Counted from the stretch's first letter, positions 1-6,808 are shown. The stretch is DNA of 9,771 nucleotides from Bacteroidota bacterium (GCA_007128495.1 SKXH01000109.1:1-9771); one strand, 5' to 3'. The notes: generated by a model from the letters alone, not told the origin. A program made the numbers and translations.

Positions 1-32
1 GAAGGTCGAGGGTTCGATCCCCTTCGGCTCCA
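1..32 (+). tRNA. 3' end of a tRNA or tRNA-like gene, probably alanine type (partial, cut by window edge)
   Basis: The window opens inside a tRNA-shaped sequence. Bases 3-7 (AGGTC) fit the variable loop, 8-12 (GAGGG) and 20-24 (CCCTT) form a five-pair T-stem, and 13-19 (TTCGATC) is a canonical T-loop. Bases 25-31 (CGGCTCC) are the 3' acceptor strand and A32 is the discriminator. U at position 70 and A73 suit tRNA-Ala (G3-U70), but the 5' half lies outside the window, so the amino acid is an inference. CCA is not encoded. This is the best preserved of three related copies. Whether its anticodon arm is normal or carries the palindrome seen in the other copies cannot be seen. Confidence 0.7.
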
Positions 33-43
33 CTAATAGTATA

Positions 44-121
44 GGGCAGGATATCAGCTGGAAGAGCGTCCCGTCCCGATAGGGATCGGGAAGGTCGAGG
101 GGTCAATATCCATCGGTTCCA
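44..121 (+). pseudogene. Decayed tRNA-Ala-like copy with a palindrome in the anticodon-arm position
   Basis: GGGCAGG (44-50) sits where the 5' acceptor strand should be and pairs only partly with CGGTTCC (114-120); G3-U70 and A73 (A121) are kept. A D-arm remnant (52-68) resembles tRNA-Ala but lacks two bases of TAGCTCAG. The anticodon arm is replaced by TCCCGATAGGGATCGGGA (74-91), preceded by an extra GTCCC. The variable loop AGGTC (92-96) and T-stem GAGGG (97-101) follow. The T-loop (102-108) has lost the invariant TTC, reading GTC, and the 3' T-stem strand has mismatches. Bases 73-101 are identical to 463-491. It is almost certainly not a working tRNA. It lies just upstream of the GIY-YIG nuclease gene. 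Confidence 0.6.
74..91. repeat. Palindromic repeat TCCCGATAGGGATCGGGA, copy A
   Basis: The arms TCCCGAT and ATCGGGA share a 7-bp complement around the centre AGGG. Seen as a tRNA arm, it gives a 5-bp stem and an 8-nt loop. An identical copy is at 464-481 and a relative (TCCCGATAAACCGGGA) at 503-518. Such short palindromes resemble the dispersed palindromic elements of FCB-type genomes, but their genome-wide abundance cannot be judged from here. Confidence 0.75.
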
Positions 122-176
122 CAGATAAAGTCGGCGGGAACTTTCCCACAAAATTACAAACGAATTTGTTAACATT

Positions 177-443
177 GTGTTCTATGTCTATATCCTAAAA
201 AGCAAAAGTACGGGAAGATTTTATGTCGGGCATGGACAAGATGTTTTCAGGCGTGTTGAGGAGCATAATTCAGGAAAAACCCCTTCAACAAAACGTGGAA
301 GACCGTGGGAGTTAGTATACTATGAACAATACCAGAGTAGGGGCGAAGCCATGAAACGTGAATACGGGATAAAAAAGAAAAAGAGTAGAAAATATATTAA
401 TCGGTTAATAAATAATTGTTCAGAAGAAAGAACAGAATTTTAG
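177..443 (+). CDS. Small GIY-YIG nuclease domain protein (UPF0213 / UvrC-N-like)
   Basis: This 88-residue protein is a stand-alone GIY-YIG nuclease domain. FYVYIL (residues 2-7) is the GIY strand, FYVGHG (15-20) the YIG strand, and the RRVEEHN helix (25-31) carries the expected Arg and His. An EAMKRE segment holds the likely metal-binding Glu, and a lysine-rich tail (KKKKSRKYI) follows. The start is GTG at 177, chosen because the domain begins right there; no clear Shine-Dalgarno is visible. The family is presumed to cut or process DNA, but single-domain members are mostly uncharacterised. It sits between tRNA-like copies, and its TAG stop (441-443) is the conserved U8-A9-G10 of the downstream tRNA remnant. 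It looks somewhat more AT-rich than the right-hand genes. A role in moving the tRNA-like repeats is speculative. Confidence 0.88.
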   Translation: MFYVYILKSKSTGRFYVGHGQDVFRRVEEHNSGKTPSTKRGRPWELVYYEQYQSRGEAMKREYGIKKKKSRKYINRLINNCSEERTEF

Positions 444-463
444 CTCAGTTGGTTGAGAGAGCG

Positions 464-481
464 TCCCGATAGGGATCGGGA
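464..481. repeat. Palindromic repeat TCCCGATAGGGATCGGGA, copy B
   Basis: This is identical to copy A at 74-91 and lies in the same place within its tRNA-like host, between the D-arm remnant and the AGGTC variable loop. The shared identity extends to 29 nt (463-491 versus 73-101). Confidence 0.75.
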
Positions 482-493
482 AGGTCGAGGGTT

Positions 494-531
494 TCCGCCT
501 ACTCCCGATAAACCGGGATTCGGCGGACAGG
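494..531. repeat. Palindromic insert inside the T-loop of the third tRNA-like copy
   Basis: The outer arms TCCGCC (494-499) and GGCGGA (522-527) are perfect complements. The inner arms TCCCG (503-507) and CGGGA (514-518) form a second stem around ATAAAC. The flanks TT and CGATC rebuild the intact T-loop TTCGATC seen at 13-19 if the 38 nt are removed, which marks it as an insertion. Exact ends are uncertain by a base or so because of the T run at the left junction. Confidence 0.7.
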
Positions 532-606
532 CGATCCCCTTCGGCTCCACTATTCGGTTGTATATCGTGTTATAAGTATCCTGTTTCGAACCGAATAATT
601 TAAACC

Positions 607-634
607 CGGCGCAAGTATTTTCTTGCGCCGTTTT
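607..634 (+). terminator. Rho-independent terminator after the tRNA-like/GIY-YIG region
   Basis: CGGCGCAAG (607-615) and CTTGCGCCG (622-630) form a perfect 9-bp GC-rich stem around the loop TATTTT, followed by TTTT (631-634). The orientation suits transcription from the left, so it would end transcripts crossing the tRNA-like copies and the GIY-YIG gene and insulate the lipoprotein gene starting 26 nt downstream. Bases 550-606 hold no other element I can support. Confidence 0.8.
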
Positions 635-659
635 AGCATCTAACAGATAAGACGGTTGT

Positions 660-1067
660 ATGTATACAAAACGCTTCATTCAAGTTATACTGGTCACTGG
701 CTGCGTGCTCCCTTTTGTACTCATTTTCGGTTGTGAAGACTCAACCGGACCGGGCTCCGAGATCGTATTCCCCGACGTTAATGTCAGTTACTCCGAACAC
801 GTGCAACCGTTATTTCATCAATCATGCGCATTATCCGGCTGCCATTCCGATGCTTCTCAGGCAGGAGGATTAAGTCTTACCAGTTATGAAAATCTAACCG
901 CCCAACCTCATATCGTCGTTCCATATGATCCTGAAGTCAGTCATTTATATTTACGGATTGAGGGAAGAATAGGTCAACAAATGCCACCTCCTGGTTGGCC
1001 TCAACTTACAAGGAATCAACGCGATGGTATCCGGATGTGGATTGAGGAAGGCGCCGAGAACAACTAA
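660..1067 (+). CDS. Small lipoprotein with a cytochrome-c-like C-X4-C-H domain
   Basis: The 135-residue product has a basic N-terminus (KR at 4-5), a hydrophobic segment (about 6-23) and a lipobox-like IFGC ending at Cys25, so it is probably an exported lipoprotein. The mature part resembles the small planctomycete-type cytochrome c domain: a PLFHQSC start, then CALSGCH (Cys56, Cys61, His62), a GGLSLTSYENL block, a VVPYDPEVSHLYLRI block, MPPPGWPQLT (Met108, possible axial ligand) and a C-terminal RMWIEEGAEN. The heme site has four residues between the cysteines instead of two, a spacing known from some multiheme cytochromes, so covalent heme is plausible but unproven. No strong SD is seen. 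Its stop codon overlaps that of convergent nadK. The electron partner is unknown. Confidence 0.75.
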   Translation: MYTKRFIQVILVTGCVLPFVLIFGCEDSTGPGSEIVFPDVNVSYSEHVQPLFHQSCALSGCHSDASQAGGLSLTSYENLTAQPHIVVPYDPEVSHLYLRIEGRIGQQMPPPGWPQLTRNQRDGIRMWIEEGAENN

Positions 1068-1966
1068 GACTGCCCTTTTACCGGAGCAACCCGTACATCT
1101 CTCCCCCACATTAATTTCTCACGCAACACATCGTAATAACTTCGTACTTTTCGTTTTATTAATTTAACCTGTATCTCCGACCTCTGCAATGTTAATTCCA
1201 CCGGTGTCGTTAGATGTTTTTGGAGTTGACCATCGGCCGCAAGCTGGACTGTCTTTTCAGGTGAAGAGACAACCGTACGGATAACCTTCGCTGCGGGAAT
1301 AATAACCGGGCGGGCGTTCAGCGTATGCGGACTGACCGGAGTAATGATCATCACGTCCGTGTCGGGTGAAACGATGGGCCCGCCGCACGACAGCGAATAA
1401 GCGGTGGATCCGGTCGGTGTACTTATGATTAGACCATCTCCTTTAAAGGTAAACAGATAATCATTATCGACATATGTTTCAACATCGATAACACGTAATA
1501 AACCGCCGCGATCTATCATGACATCATTTATCCCGTATATAGCATTATCCGGTTGCCCTTCGATCGAACATCCTATCGTAATCCGGTTGCTGACAATATA
1601 ATCTCCCTTTATAATCTCATCGATACAATCTGACAATTCATCGGTCGATACCTCGGCGAGAAAACCGAGTTTACCGAGATTAACACCGAGGATCGGTTTA
1701 TTTTGAATCGCTGCCTGGCGGGCAAATCGTAAAATTGTGCCGTCCCCGCCCATTGCTATCACTATATCAGTCCCGGAAAAAACCTCCTCCCCCTTCGCGA
1801 CAGCATTTTTATTTATTGAAAATGTATCACCGGTACTGTGTAGGTATGAGGTGATCTCCTCGTCGACAAGGTATTCTATTGCATTTTCATTCAATTTATG
1901 CAGTAACCCGGAGACGGCTCGTGAAAAGTTTTCTTTTTGACAATTACCGACTATACCGAATTTCAT
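1064..1966 (-). CDS. nadK: NAD kinase
   Basis: This enzyme phosphorylates NAD to NADP in the cytoplasm using ATP or polyphosphate and sets the cell's NADP(H) supply. At 300 residues it has normal family length. The diagnostic GGDGT is at residues 73-77 (catalytic Asp75). IYGINDVMIDRG (143-154) has Asn-Asp where many homologues have Asn-Glu. TPTGSTAYSLSCGGP (183-197) and ITPVSPHTLNARP (208-220) form the NAD-binding C-terminal domain. Start ATG overlaps the upstream DUF1844 stop as TAATG, so translation is probably coupled. It is the last gene of the leuS operon. Its TAG stop overlaps the stop of the convergent lipoprotein gene, leaving no room for an intergenic terminator. Confidence 0.96.
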   Translation of the reverse strand: MKFGIVGNCQKENFSRAVSGLLHKLNENAIEYLVDEEITSYLHSTGDTFSINKNAVAKGEEVFSGTDIVIAMGGDGTILRFARQAAIQNKPILGVNLGKLGFLAEVSTDELSDCIDEIIKGDYIVSNRITIGCSIEGQPDNAIYGINDVMIDRGGLLRVIDVETYVDNDYLFTFKGDGLIISTPTGSTAYSLSCGGPIVSPDTDVMIITPVSPHTLNARPVIIPAAKVIRTVVSSPEKTVQLAADGQLQKHLTTPVELTLQRSEIQVKLIKRKVRSYYDVLREKLMWGRDVRVAPVKGQS

Positions 1967-2337
1967 TATGAGTCTTTCTTTTCCTGTTCATCTTTTTGAG
2001 CATCCTCCCCGGTATCGGAGGGCTTCTCTTCTTTTCCTTCCTCCGCGGAAGTTTTTGTATCCTCCTCCTCTTTCTTGTCACGCTCCTGTACGTAATTTAA
2101 CCGTAAGTCTTGCAGTACCGATTTCAGCAGTTTGCTTTCATATTCTTCGAGGTTACCCTCGGTCTTCCGCTGGATCATATCGAGTATATCGATTGATATT
2201 TTAGCTTGCTCGATATCCCGTTCGATTTTATCGGTCATCGGGTTTTTTATTTTTCCCATGTGCTGCATTGCAGCGCTCTGAAACATGATCACTAAATTTG
2301 TGAACAACATTTGGTCGTGATTTTTCGGGTCATCCAT
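1966..2337 (-). CDS. DUF1844 domain protein with acidic/charged tail
   Basis: This 123-residue cytoplasmic protein has no assigned function. Residues about 10-82 match the DUF1844 pattern: LFTNLVIMFQSAAMQHMGKI, then a helix with DIEQAKISIDILDMIQRKTEGNLEEYE and LLKSVLQDLRLNYV. From about residue 83 to the end it is almost entirely Lys, Glu, Asp and Ser and is probably disordered. A strong SD (AAGGAGGA at 2348-2341) sits close to the ATG, unlike its neighbours. It lies 21 nt downstream of the ABC exporter gene and overlaps the nadK start by one base. DUF1844 genes are common in the FCB group and related phyla. Confidence is high for the family; the role is unknown. Confidence 0.88.
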   Translation of the reverse strand: MDDPKNHDQMLFTNLVIMFQSAAMQHMGKIKNPMTDKIERDIEQAKISIDILDMIQRKTEGNLEEYESKLLKSVLQDLRLNYVQERDKKEEEDTKTSAEEGKEEKPSDTGEDAQKDEQEKKDS

Positions 2338-2340
2338 AGA

Positions 2341-2348
2341 TCCTCCTT
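2341..2348 (-). promoter_or_regulatory. Strong Shine-Dalgarno for the DUF1844 gene
   Basis: Read on the minus strand this is AAGGAGGA, a near-perfect anti-16S match about 4 nt before the ATG. It contrasts with neighbouring operon genes, which start at overlapping or adjacent stop codons without a clear SD, so this gene can probably initiate independently. Confidence 0.75.
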
Positions 2349-2358
2349 ATGAAGTTTG

Positions 2359-4254
2359 CTATATATGAAATTGCATATCGTATAATTTATGATACATACC
2401 TCCCGGCTGCTGCATCAACTCTTCATGCGTCCCCTGTTGGATGATCACTCCCTCATTGATAACAAAGATCTTGCTTGCATTCCTTACCGTTGATAACCGG
2501 TGTGCAATAACGAAAGAAGTCCGGTTCTCCATAAGTTTTTCAATAGCTTCCTGAACCAATACTTCCGATTCGGAATCCAGCGCGCTGGTAGCTTCATCGA
2601 GAATCATTATCGGCGGATTTTTCAACAGAGCCCGTGCGATGGAAATCCGCTGTCGCTGTCCTCCCGACAATCGTGCCCCCCGGTCGCCGATCACCGTATC
2701 ATAACCGTCCGGAAAGGAACGAATAAATAAATCCGCATTTGCCGCCCGGGCCGCTTCAACGATATCCTCCTCACGGCACTCATCCATACCGTAGGCAATA
2801 TTATTGCGGAGCGTATCGTTGAATAGAACAGTCTCCTGTGTCACGATACCGATCAATGCACGAAGTGATTTTATCTCGACATCACGCAGATCATGCCCAT
2901 CGATAATTAACGCACCTCTGACAGGATCGTAAAATCTCGGAATGAGATCTATTAATGTCGTTTTGCCGCTCCCGCTCGGCCCGACAATAGCTATAACCTC
3001 TCCTTTGTTCACGGTAAAGTTGATATCCTTGAGTACTGCCTGTCCGTTATCTCCTACAAGCATCGGGGTTTTTACTGGATAGGAAAATGATACATTGCGA
3101 AACTCAATAGAATGATTGAACCTGTCAAGCACCACTGCATCCGGTTTACTCTGTATTGTCGGTGGAGTATCGATCACAGAAAATACCCGTGCGGCGGCCG
3201 CTGCAGATTGCTGCAATCTGTTCATAACTGCGGTAAGGTTTTTCATCGGTGGCATCATCTGAAAAATAGCGAATAGGAAGCCCATAAATTCGGCCGGCCT
3301 CAGGGTACCGAGTTCGAGCACCTGCCTGCCGCCGTACCAGATAATTATAACACCCGCTATGACCGATAAAAATTCGGTCGTCGGGTGTGCCATATGACGC
3401 AGACGCGCTATCTTCAACATACGTTTGAAATAATCGCGGGTTTTTTCCATGAACTTTTTCGTTTCGAACTGTTCCATCCCGAATGCCTTCACCACTTTCA
3501 CGCCGCTGATCGTCTCCTGAAGTACGGTCGTAATGTCGGCTATTTTTTGTTGGGATTTCCCGGTGTCCCGCTTCAACCGCTTACCGATGATCCTGATAAA
3601 TAACATAGTAACCGGAATGACGGCAATGGAAATTAATGTGAGCTGCCAGGAGATCATTAACGCGATCATCAGAAAAACCAGCACAAGCAGCGGTTCGCGG
3701 ACGAGGTTTAAAAAACTCGTCGCGATACTTTGTTGAATAATGGTCACATCATTGGTCACACGCGATATAAGATCGCCGGTTCGTTCATTTGAAAAATATG
3801 ATAAACTGAGTGTGTGCAGATGGTTGAAGATGGCATTCCGTAAATCCTTCACCATACCTTGCTCCACAAAAGCAAGCATGTACGATTGCAAAAAGCCGGT
3901 AACATTTTTGAGGAAGAATACCACCAATATAACCACACAGATACGGAACAGCGCATCGAACTGATCGCCCGTAAATATTATCGATGCAAACCACATTGAA
4001 ACCGTGTGCCGTACTCCCTCCAATCGTCCGACGACCGGAGGAGCTTCTTCATCGGCCGCGGGTTCAACGTCTTGCTGAATTGCCTCCGGGCCGCCTTCTG
4101 CATAATCCTGATCGAATAATGTTTCAAGCAGCGGTATCGTAAGATAAATCGACAAACCGCTGAATATCGAAAAGAACACAGTAAATATCAGCGAGGCCGT
4201 GAGGTGCTTCCAGTACGGCTTAACGTATCGAAATATCCTATAATAAATATTCAT
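2359..4254 (-). CDS. MsbA-like ABC exporter (fused membrane and ATPase domains)
   Basis: The 631-residue half-transporter would act as a homodimer in the inner membrane, moving lipids or hydrophobic compounds outward. A six-helix type-1 exporter membrane domain fills about residues 15-335. The ATPase domain follows: Walker A GPSGSGKTT (about 423-431), signature LSGGQRQR (about 530), Walker B IMILDEATSALD (about 546-557) and the switch His in IAHRLST (about 585). Between the first two helices (about residues 48-95) there is an unusually long, acidic, proline-rich periplasmic segment (GGPEAIQQDVEPAADEEAPP). The start is one base after the leuS stop (TAA-T-ATG), so translation is likely coupled. 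MsbA-type lipid export is the best guess; a multidrug role cannot be excluded. Confidence 0.9.
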   Translation of the reverse strand: MNIYYRIFRYVKPYWKHLTASLIFTVFFSIFSGLSIYLTIPLLETLFDQDYAEGGPEAIQQDVEPAADEEAPPVVGRLEGVRHTVSMWFASIIFTGDQFDALFRICVVILVVFFLKNVTGFLQSYMLAFVEQGMVKDLRNAIFNHLHTLSLSYFSNERTGDLISRVTNDVTIIQQSIATSFLNLVREPLLVLVFLMIALMISWQLTLISIAVIPVTMLFIRIIGKRLKRDTGKSQQKIADITTVLQETISGVKVVKAFGMEQFETKKFMEKTRDYFKRMLKIARLRHMAHPTTEFLSVIAGVIIIWYGGRQVLELGTLRPAEFMGFLFAIFQMMPPMKNLTAVMNRLQQSAAAAARVFSVIDTPPTIQSKPDAVVLDRFNHSIEFRNVSFSYPVKTPMLVGDNGQAVLKDINFTVNKGEVIAIVGPSGSGKTTLIDLIPRFYDPVRGALIIDGHDLRDVEIKSLRALIGIVTQETVLFNDTLRNNIAYGMDECREEDIVEAARAANADLFIRSFPDGYDTVIGDRGARLSGGQRQRISIARALLKNPPIMILDEATSALDSESEVLVQEAIEKLMENRTSFVIAHRLSTVRNASKIFVINEGVIIQQGTHEELMQQPGGMYHKLYDMQFHI

Positions 4255-4255
4255 A

Positions 4256-6739
4256 TTATCGAACGACGAAATTTACCAGCTTATCTTTTACCACTATGGC
4301 TTTTACAAGCTGTTTATCATTCATATGCTTCTTGATGTTGTCATCCGAGAGAGCCATTTTTTTCAGGGCATCTTCGGTTGTTCCGGCAGGTACGACGAAC
4401 TTGGCCCGTATCTTACCGTTTATCTGTGCTACCACCGTAACTTCCTCGGCGGCAACCGCTGTATCATCATAATCAGGCCAGTTTGGTTTCGAGAATATAC
4501 TCTCCCGCTGACCGCACATTTCCCATACCTCTTCGGCAAGATGCGGAGCAAAAGGCGCCACCAATGCTATTAAATTATACACCGTATGATTAAATACAGC
4601 TTTTTCGATATCCGGGTACTTTTCCAAATTCTGCGAGTAGCGAGATACCTCGTTCAACAATTCCATTAAAGCCGCAATGGCAGTATTGAATTGAAACTTA
4701 TCGGAATGATCGGTTACCTTTTTTATAGTTTGATGACACTTGCGATACAGATTGCGCGCATCTCCCTGAAGCTCGGTAAACACGATCTGTCCGTTTCTTC
4801 CGGTATCGGTAAGATGATCTTTGTTTTCCTGCACCAGGTGGTAAAGACGACGCACAAACCGGTCTATGCCGACTATACCCGAATCCGACCAATCACCGCC
4901 TTCTTCATACGGCCCCATAAACATCAAATACATACGGAATACATCCGAGCCGTACGATTCGATAAACGTATTCGGGTTCACCACATTTCCGCGGGACTTT
5001 GACATCTTCGCCCCCTGATTGGTGATCGTTCCCTGATGCACGAGACTTGTAAACGGCTCATGGAACGATAGATAGCCCGCATCACGCAATGCCTTGGTGA
5101 TGAAGCGTGCATACAACAGATGCATAACAGCGTGCTCCGACCCTCCGACATATTTATCGACCGGCAGCCACTTGTTGATTATCTCTTTATCGAACGGCGC
5201 CGAATCAAGTTGAGCGCTCGGAAACCGCAGATAGTACCAGGACGAGCACACAAACGTATCCATTGTATCGACATCACGTTTTGCATCGTTTCCGCATGAC
5301 GGACAGCTTGTATTGACAAACTCATCGCTTCGTGCAAGCGGCGACTCGCCGCCAGGCCGAAAGTCGGCATCCATGGGAAGTTCAACCGGCAGTTGATCTT
5401 CCGGTACAGGTACTTCACCACACCCGGGGCAATGTATTATCGGTATAGGAGCACCCCAGTAGCGCTGCCTCGATACCAGCCAATCGCGAAGCCGGTAGTT
5501 TACCTTTCTCCTGCCGAGACCGCTTTGCTCGATTTCATCTGAGATCTGCTCAATGCCGGTTTGCGAGTCAACTCCGTTGTACTTACCCGATTGCATCATC
5601 GTACCATGGCCGGCATACGCTTCTTCCAACGGATCGTTTTCATCAGTACCCGGTTCGAGAATAACTTTGCGTATGGGAAGATCGAATGCTTTCGCAAACT
5701 CAAAATCACGCTCATCGTGCCCCGGAACGGCCATCACAGCTCCCGTTCCGTAACTATACAATACATAATCCGCCGTCCATATCGGCACCTTCTCATTGTT
5801 GAGCGGATTAACAGCATATGCCCCGGTGGGAACGCCCGTCTTTTCACGTTCAAGCGATTGACGGTCTATTTCGGTTTTCTTTCTGGCTTCAGCAATATAG
5901 TTTTTAACCCGCTCTTTATTTTCGGCGGAAGTTATCTTTTCAACCAGCGGGTGTTCCGGAGCAAGCACCATATAGGTGACGCCGAATAACGTGTCGGGTC
6001 TGGTTGTAAATACATTCAGCTCATCATCCGTTCCATCCACCATAAACTTGATTTCAACACCGGTGCTTTTGCCGATCCAGTTGCGCTGCATTAATTTTGT
6101 TTTTTCCGGCCAGTCAAGATCGTCAAGTTTTTCGAGTAGTTCATCGGCATAGTCGGTAATTTTAAAGAACCACTGTACAAGGTCCTTTTTGATTACCGTT
6201 GAGTTGCACCGTTCACACAATCCTTCGACAACCTGCTCGTTGGCAAGCACTGTTTTGCAATCGGGACACCAATTCACCGGAGCTTTTCCGCGGTAAGCTT
6301 TACCCGATTTATAAAGTGTGAGGAATAACCATTGCGTCCACTTGTAATATGCGGGAACCGATGTATCGATTTCGTACCGCCAGTCATACATTGCTCCGAT
6401 GCGCTTGAGCTGTTCGCGAATATCTGTAATATTCTCCTGCGTACTATGATGCGGATGAACGCCGGTCTTCACGGCTGCATTCTCGGCGGGCAAGCCGAAC
6501 GCATCGTATCCCATCGGCTCAAAGACACGGAACCCCTGTAATTTCTTAAACCTCGCCCACGAATCGGTCGGTCCGTAATTGAACCAGTGCCCGATATGCA
6601 ATTTCGACGCCGACGGGTAAATGAACATCACCAAACAATACAACTTGTTCGTTGCATCGCGTACGTCAATGTGATAGGTACCCTCTTTTTCCCATCGCTC
6701 CTGCCATTTCCTCTCGACTTCAATCGGATTGTACTTCAT
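4256..6739 (-). CDS. leuS: Leucyl-tRNA synthetase
   Basis: This class Ia synthetase charges tRNA-Leu and edits mischarged products. At 827 residues it has a normal bacterial length. HIGH is at residues 48-51 and KMSKS at about 578-582. Zinc-type Cys pairs occur at CPDC (about 157-160) and CERC, and again at CPGC (about 435) and CPSC (about 478). The CP1 editing domain has TTRPDT (about 244-249) and GTGAVMAVPGHDERD with the conserved Asp near 342. SRQRYWGAPIP, the WYYLRFPS segment, and a C-terminal VAQINGKIRAKF block complete it. ATG at 6739 starts the family-typical MKYNPIEVERKWQ; upstream AGGA is too far to be a good SD. It is the first gene of a four-gene operon with the exporter, DUF1844 and nadK. 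Confidence 0.98.
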   Translation of the reverse strand: MKYNPIEVERKWQERWEKEGTYHIDVRDATNKLYCLVMFIYPSASKLHIGHWFNYGPTDSWARFKKLQGFRVFEPMGYDAFGLPAENAAVKTGVHPHHSTQENITDIREQLKRIGAMYDWRYEIDTSVPAYYKWTQWLFLTLYKSGKAYRGKAPVNWCPDCKTVLANEQVVEGLCERCNSTVIKKDLVQWFFKITDYADELLEKLDDLDWPEKTKLMQRNWIGKSTGVEIKFMVDGTDDELNVFTTRPDTLFGVTYMVLAPEHPLVEKITSAENKERVKNYIAEARKKTEIDRQSLEREKTGVPTGAYAVNPLNNEKVPIWTADYVLYSYGTGAVMAVPGHDERDFEFAKAFDLPIRKVILEPGTDENDPLEEAYAGHGTMMQSGKYNGVDSQTGIEQISDEIEQSGLGRRKVNYRLRDWLVSRQRYWGAPIPIIHCPGCGEVPVPEDQLPVELPMDADFRPGGESPLARSDEFVNTSCPSCGNDAKRDVDTMDTFVCSSWYYLRFPSAQLDSAPFDKEIINKWLPVDKYVGGSEHAVMHLLYARFITKALRDAGYLSFHEPFTSLVHQGTITNQGAKMSKSRGNVVNPNTFIESYGSDVFRMYLMFMGPYEEGGDWSDSGIVGIDRFVRRLYHLVQENKDHLTDTGRNGQIVFTELQGDARNLYRKCHQTIKKVTDHSDKFQFNTAIAALMELLNEVSRYSQNLEKYPDIEKAVFNHTVYNLIALVAPFAPHLAEEVWEMCGQRESIFSKPNWPDYDDTAVAAEEVTVVAQINGKIRAKFVVPAGTTEDALKKMALSDDNIKKHMNDKQLVKAIVVKDKLVNFVVR

Positions 6740-6740
6740 A

Positions 6741-6808
6741 TGCGTAATTTCATCCTGAATTGTAAGTTCTCAAATTTACATTTTGCTTTAAGATAATAAA
6801 ATTACGCA
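6741..6808. repeat. 10-bp inverted repeat in the leuS leader
   Basis: TGCGTAATTT (6741-6750) and AAATTACGCA (6799-6808) are perfect reverse complements separated by 48 nt. The leuS-proximal arm ends one base before the ATG. In RNA the pair could hide the ribosome-binding region; in DNA it could bind a dimeric protein. The distal arm overlaps the proposed -10 box, so if that promoter is used the distal arm would not be transcribed, which favours a DNA-level role or chance. Confidence 0.45.

Larger units (their letters stand above)
441..549 (+). pseudogene. tRNA-Ala-like remnant interrupted by two palindromic elements
   Basis: The similarity begins exactly at tRNA position 8 (TAGCTCAG, 441-448), with no matching 5' acceptor strand. 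A D-arm-like stretch follows to 462, then TCCCGATAGGGATCGGGA in the anticodon-arm place (464-481), AGGTC (482-486) and T-stem GAGGG (487-491). The T-loop is split: TT (492-493) and CGATC (532-536) are separated by a 38-nt insert. The 3' T-stem strand CCCTT (537-541), acceptor CGGCTCC (542-548) and A549 match the copy at the left edge exactly. Without a 5' acceptor strand or an intact T-loop it should not fold as tRNA. It overlaps the GIY-YIG stop codon by 3 nt. Confidence 0.65.

Noticed and set aside
74..481. Repeated TCCCGATAGGGATCGGGA as a CRISPR array
   Set aside because: Only two identical copies, almost 400 nt apart, embedded in tRNA-like sequence with a gene between; no regular spacers.
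553..576. TTCGGT and TATAAG as a promoter for the lipoprotein gene
   Set aside because: Spacing is only 12 nt and the terminator at 607-634 would lie between it and the gene.
440..679. 79-residue open frame on the minus strand over the tRNA-like remnant and terminator
   Set aside because: It is explained by tRNA-like sequence, palindromes and a terminator; the protein is low-complexity and lacks family features.
6736..6753. Five-codon mini-frame (Met-Lys-Leu-Arg-Ile) on the minus strand overlapping the leuS start, as a possible leader peptide
   Set aside because: Its only SD-like bases touch the ATG directly, it holds a single Leu codon, and no attenuator hairpin follows.
6771..6778. TAAATTTG as a Bacteroidota-type -7 promoter box for leuS
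   Set aside because: No TTG element at the required distance; the nearest is about 28 nt upstream.
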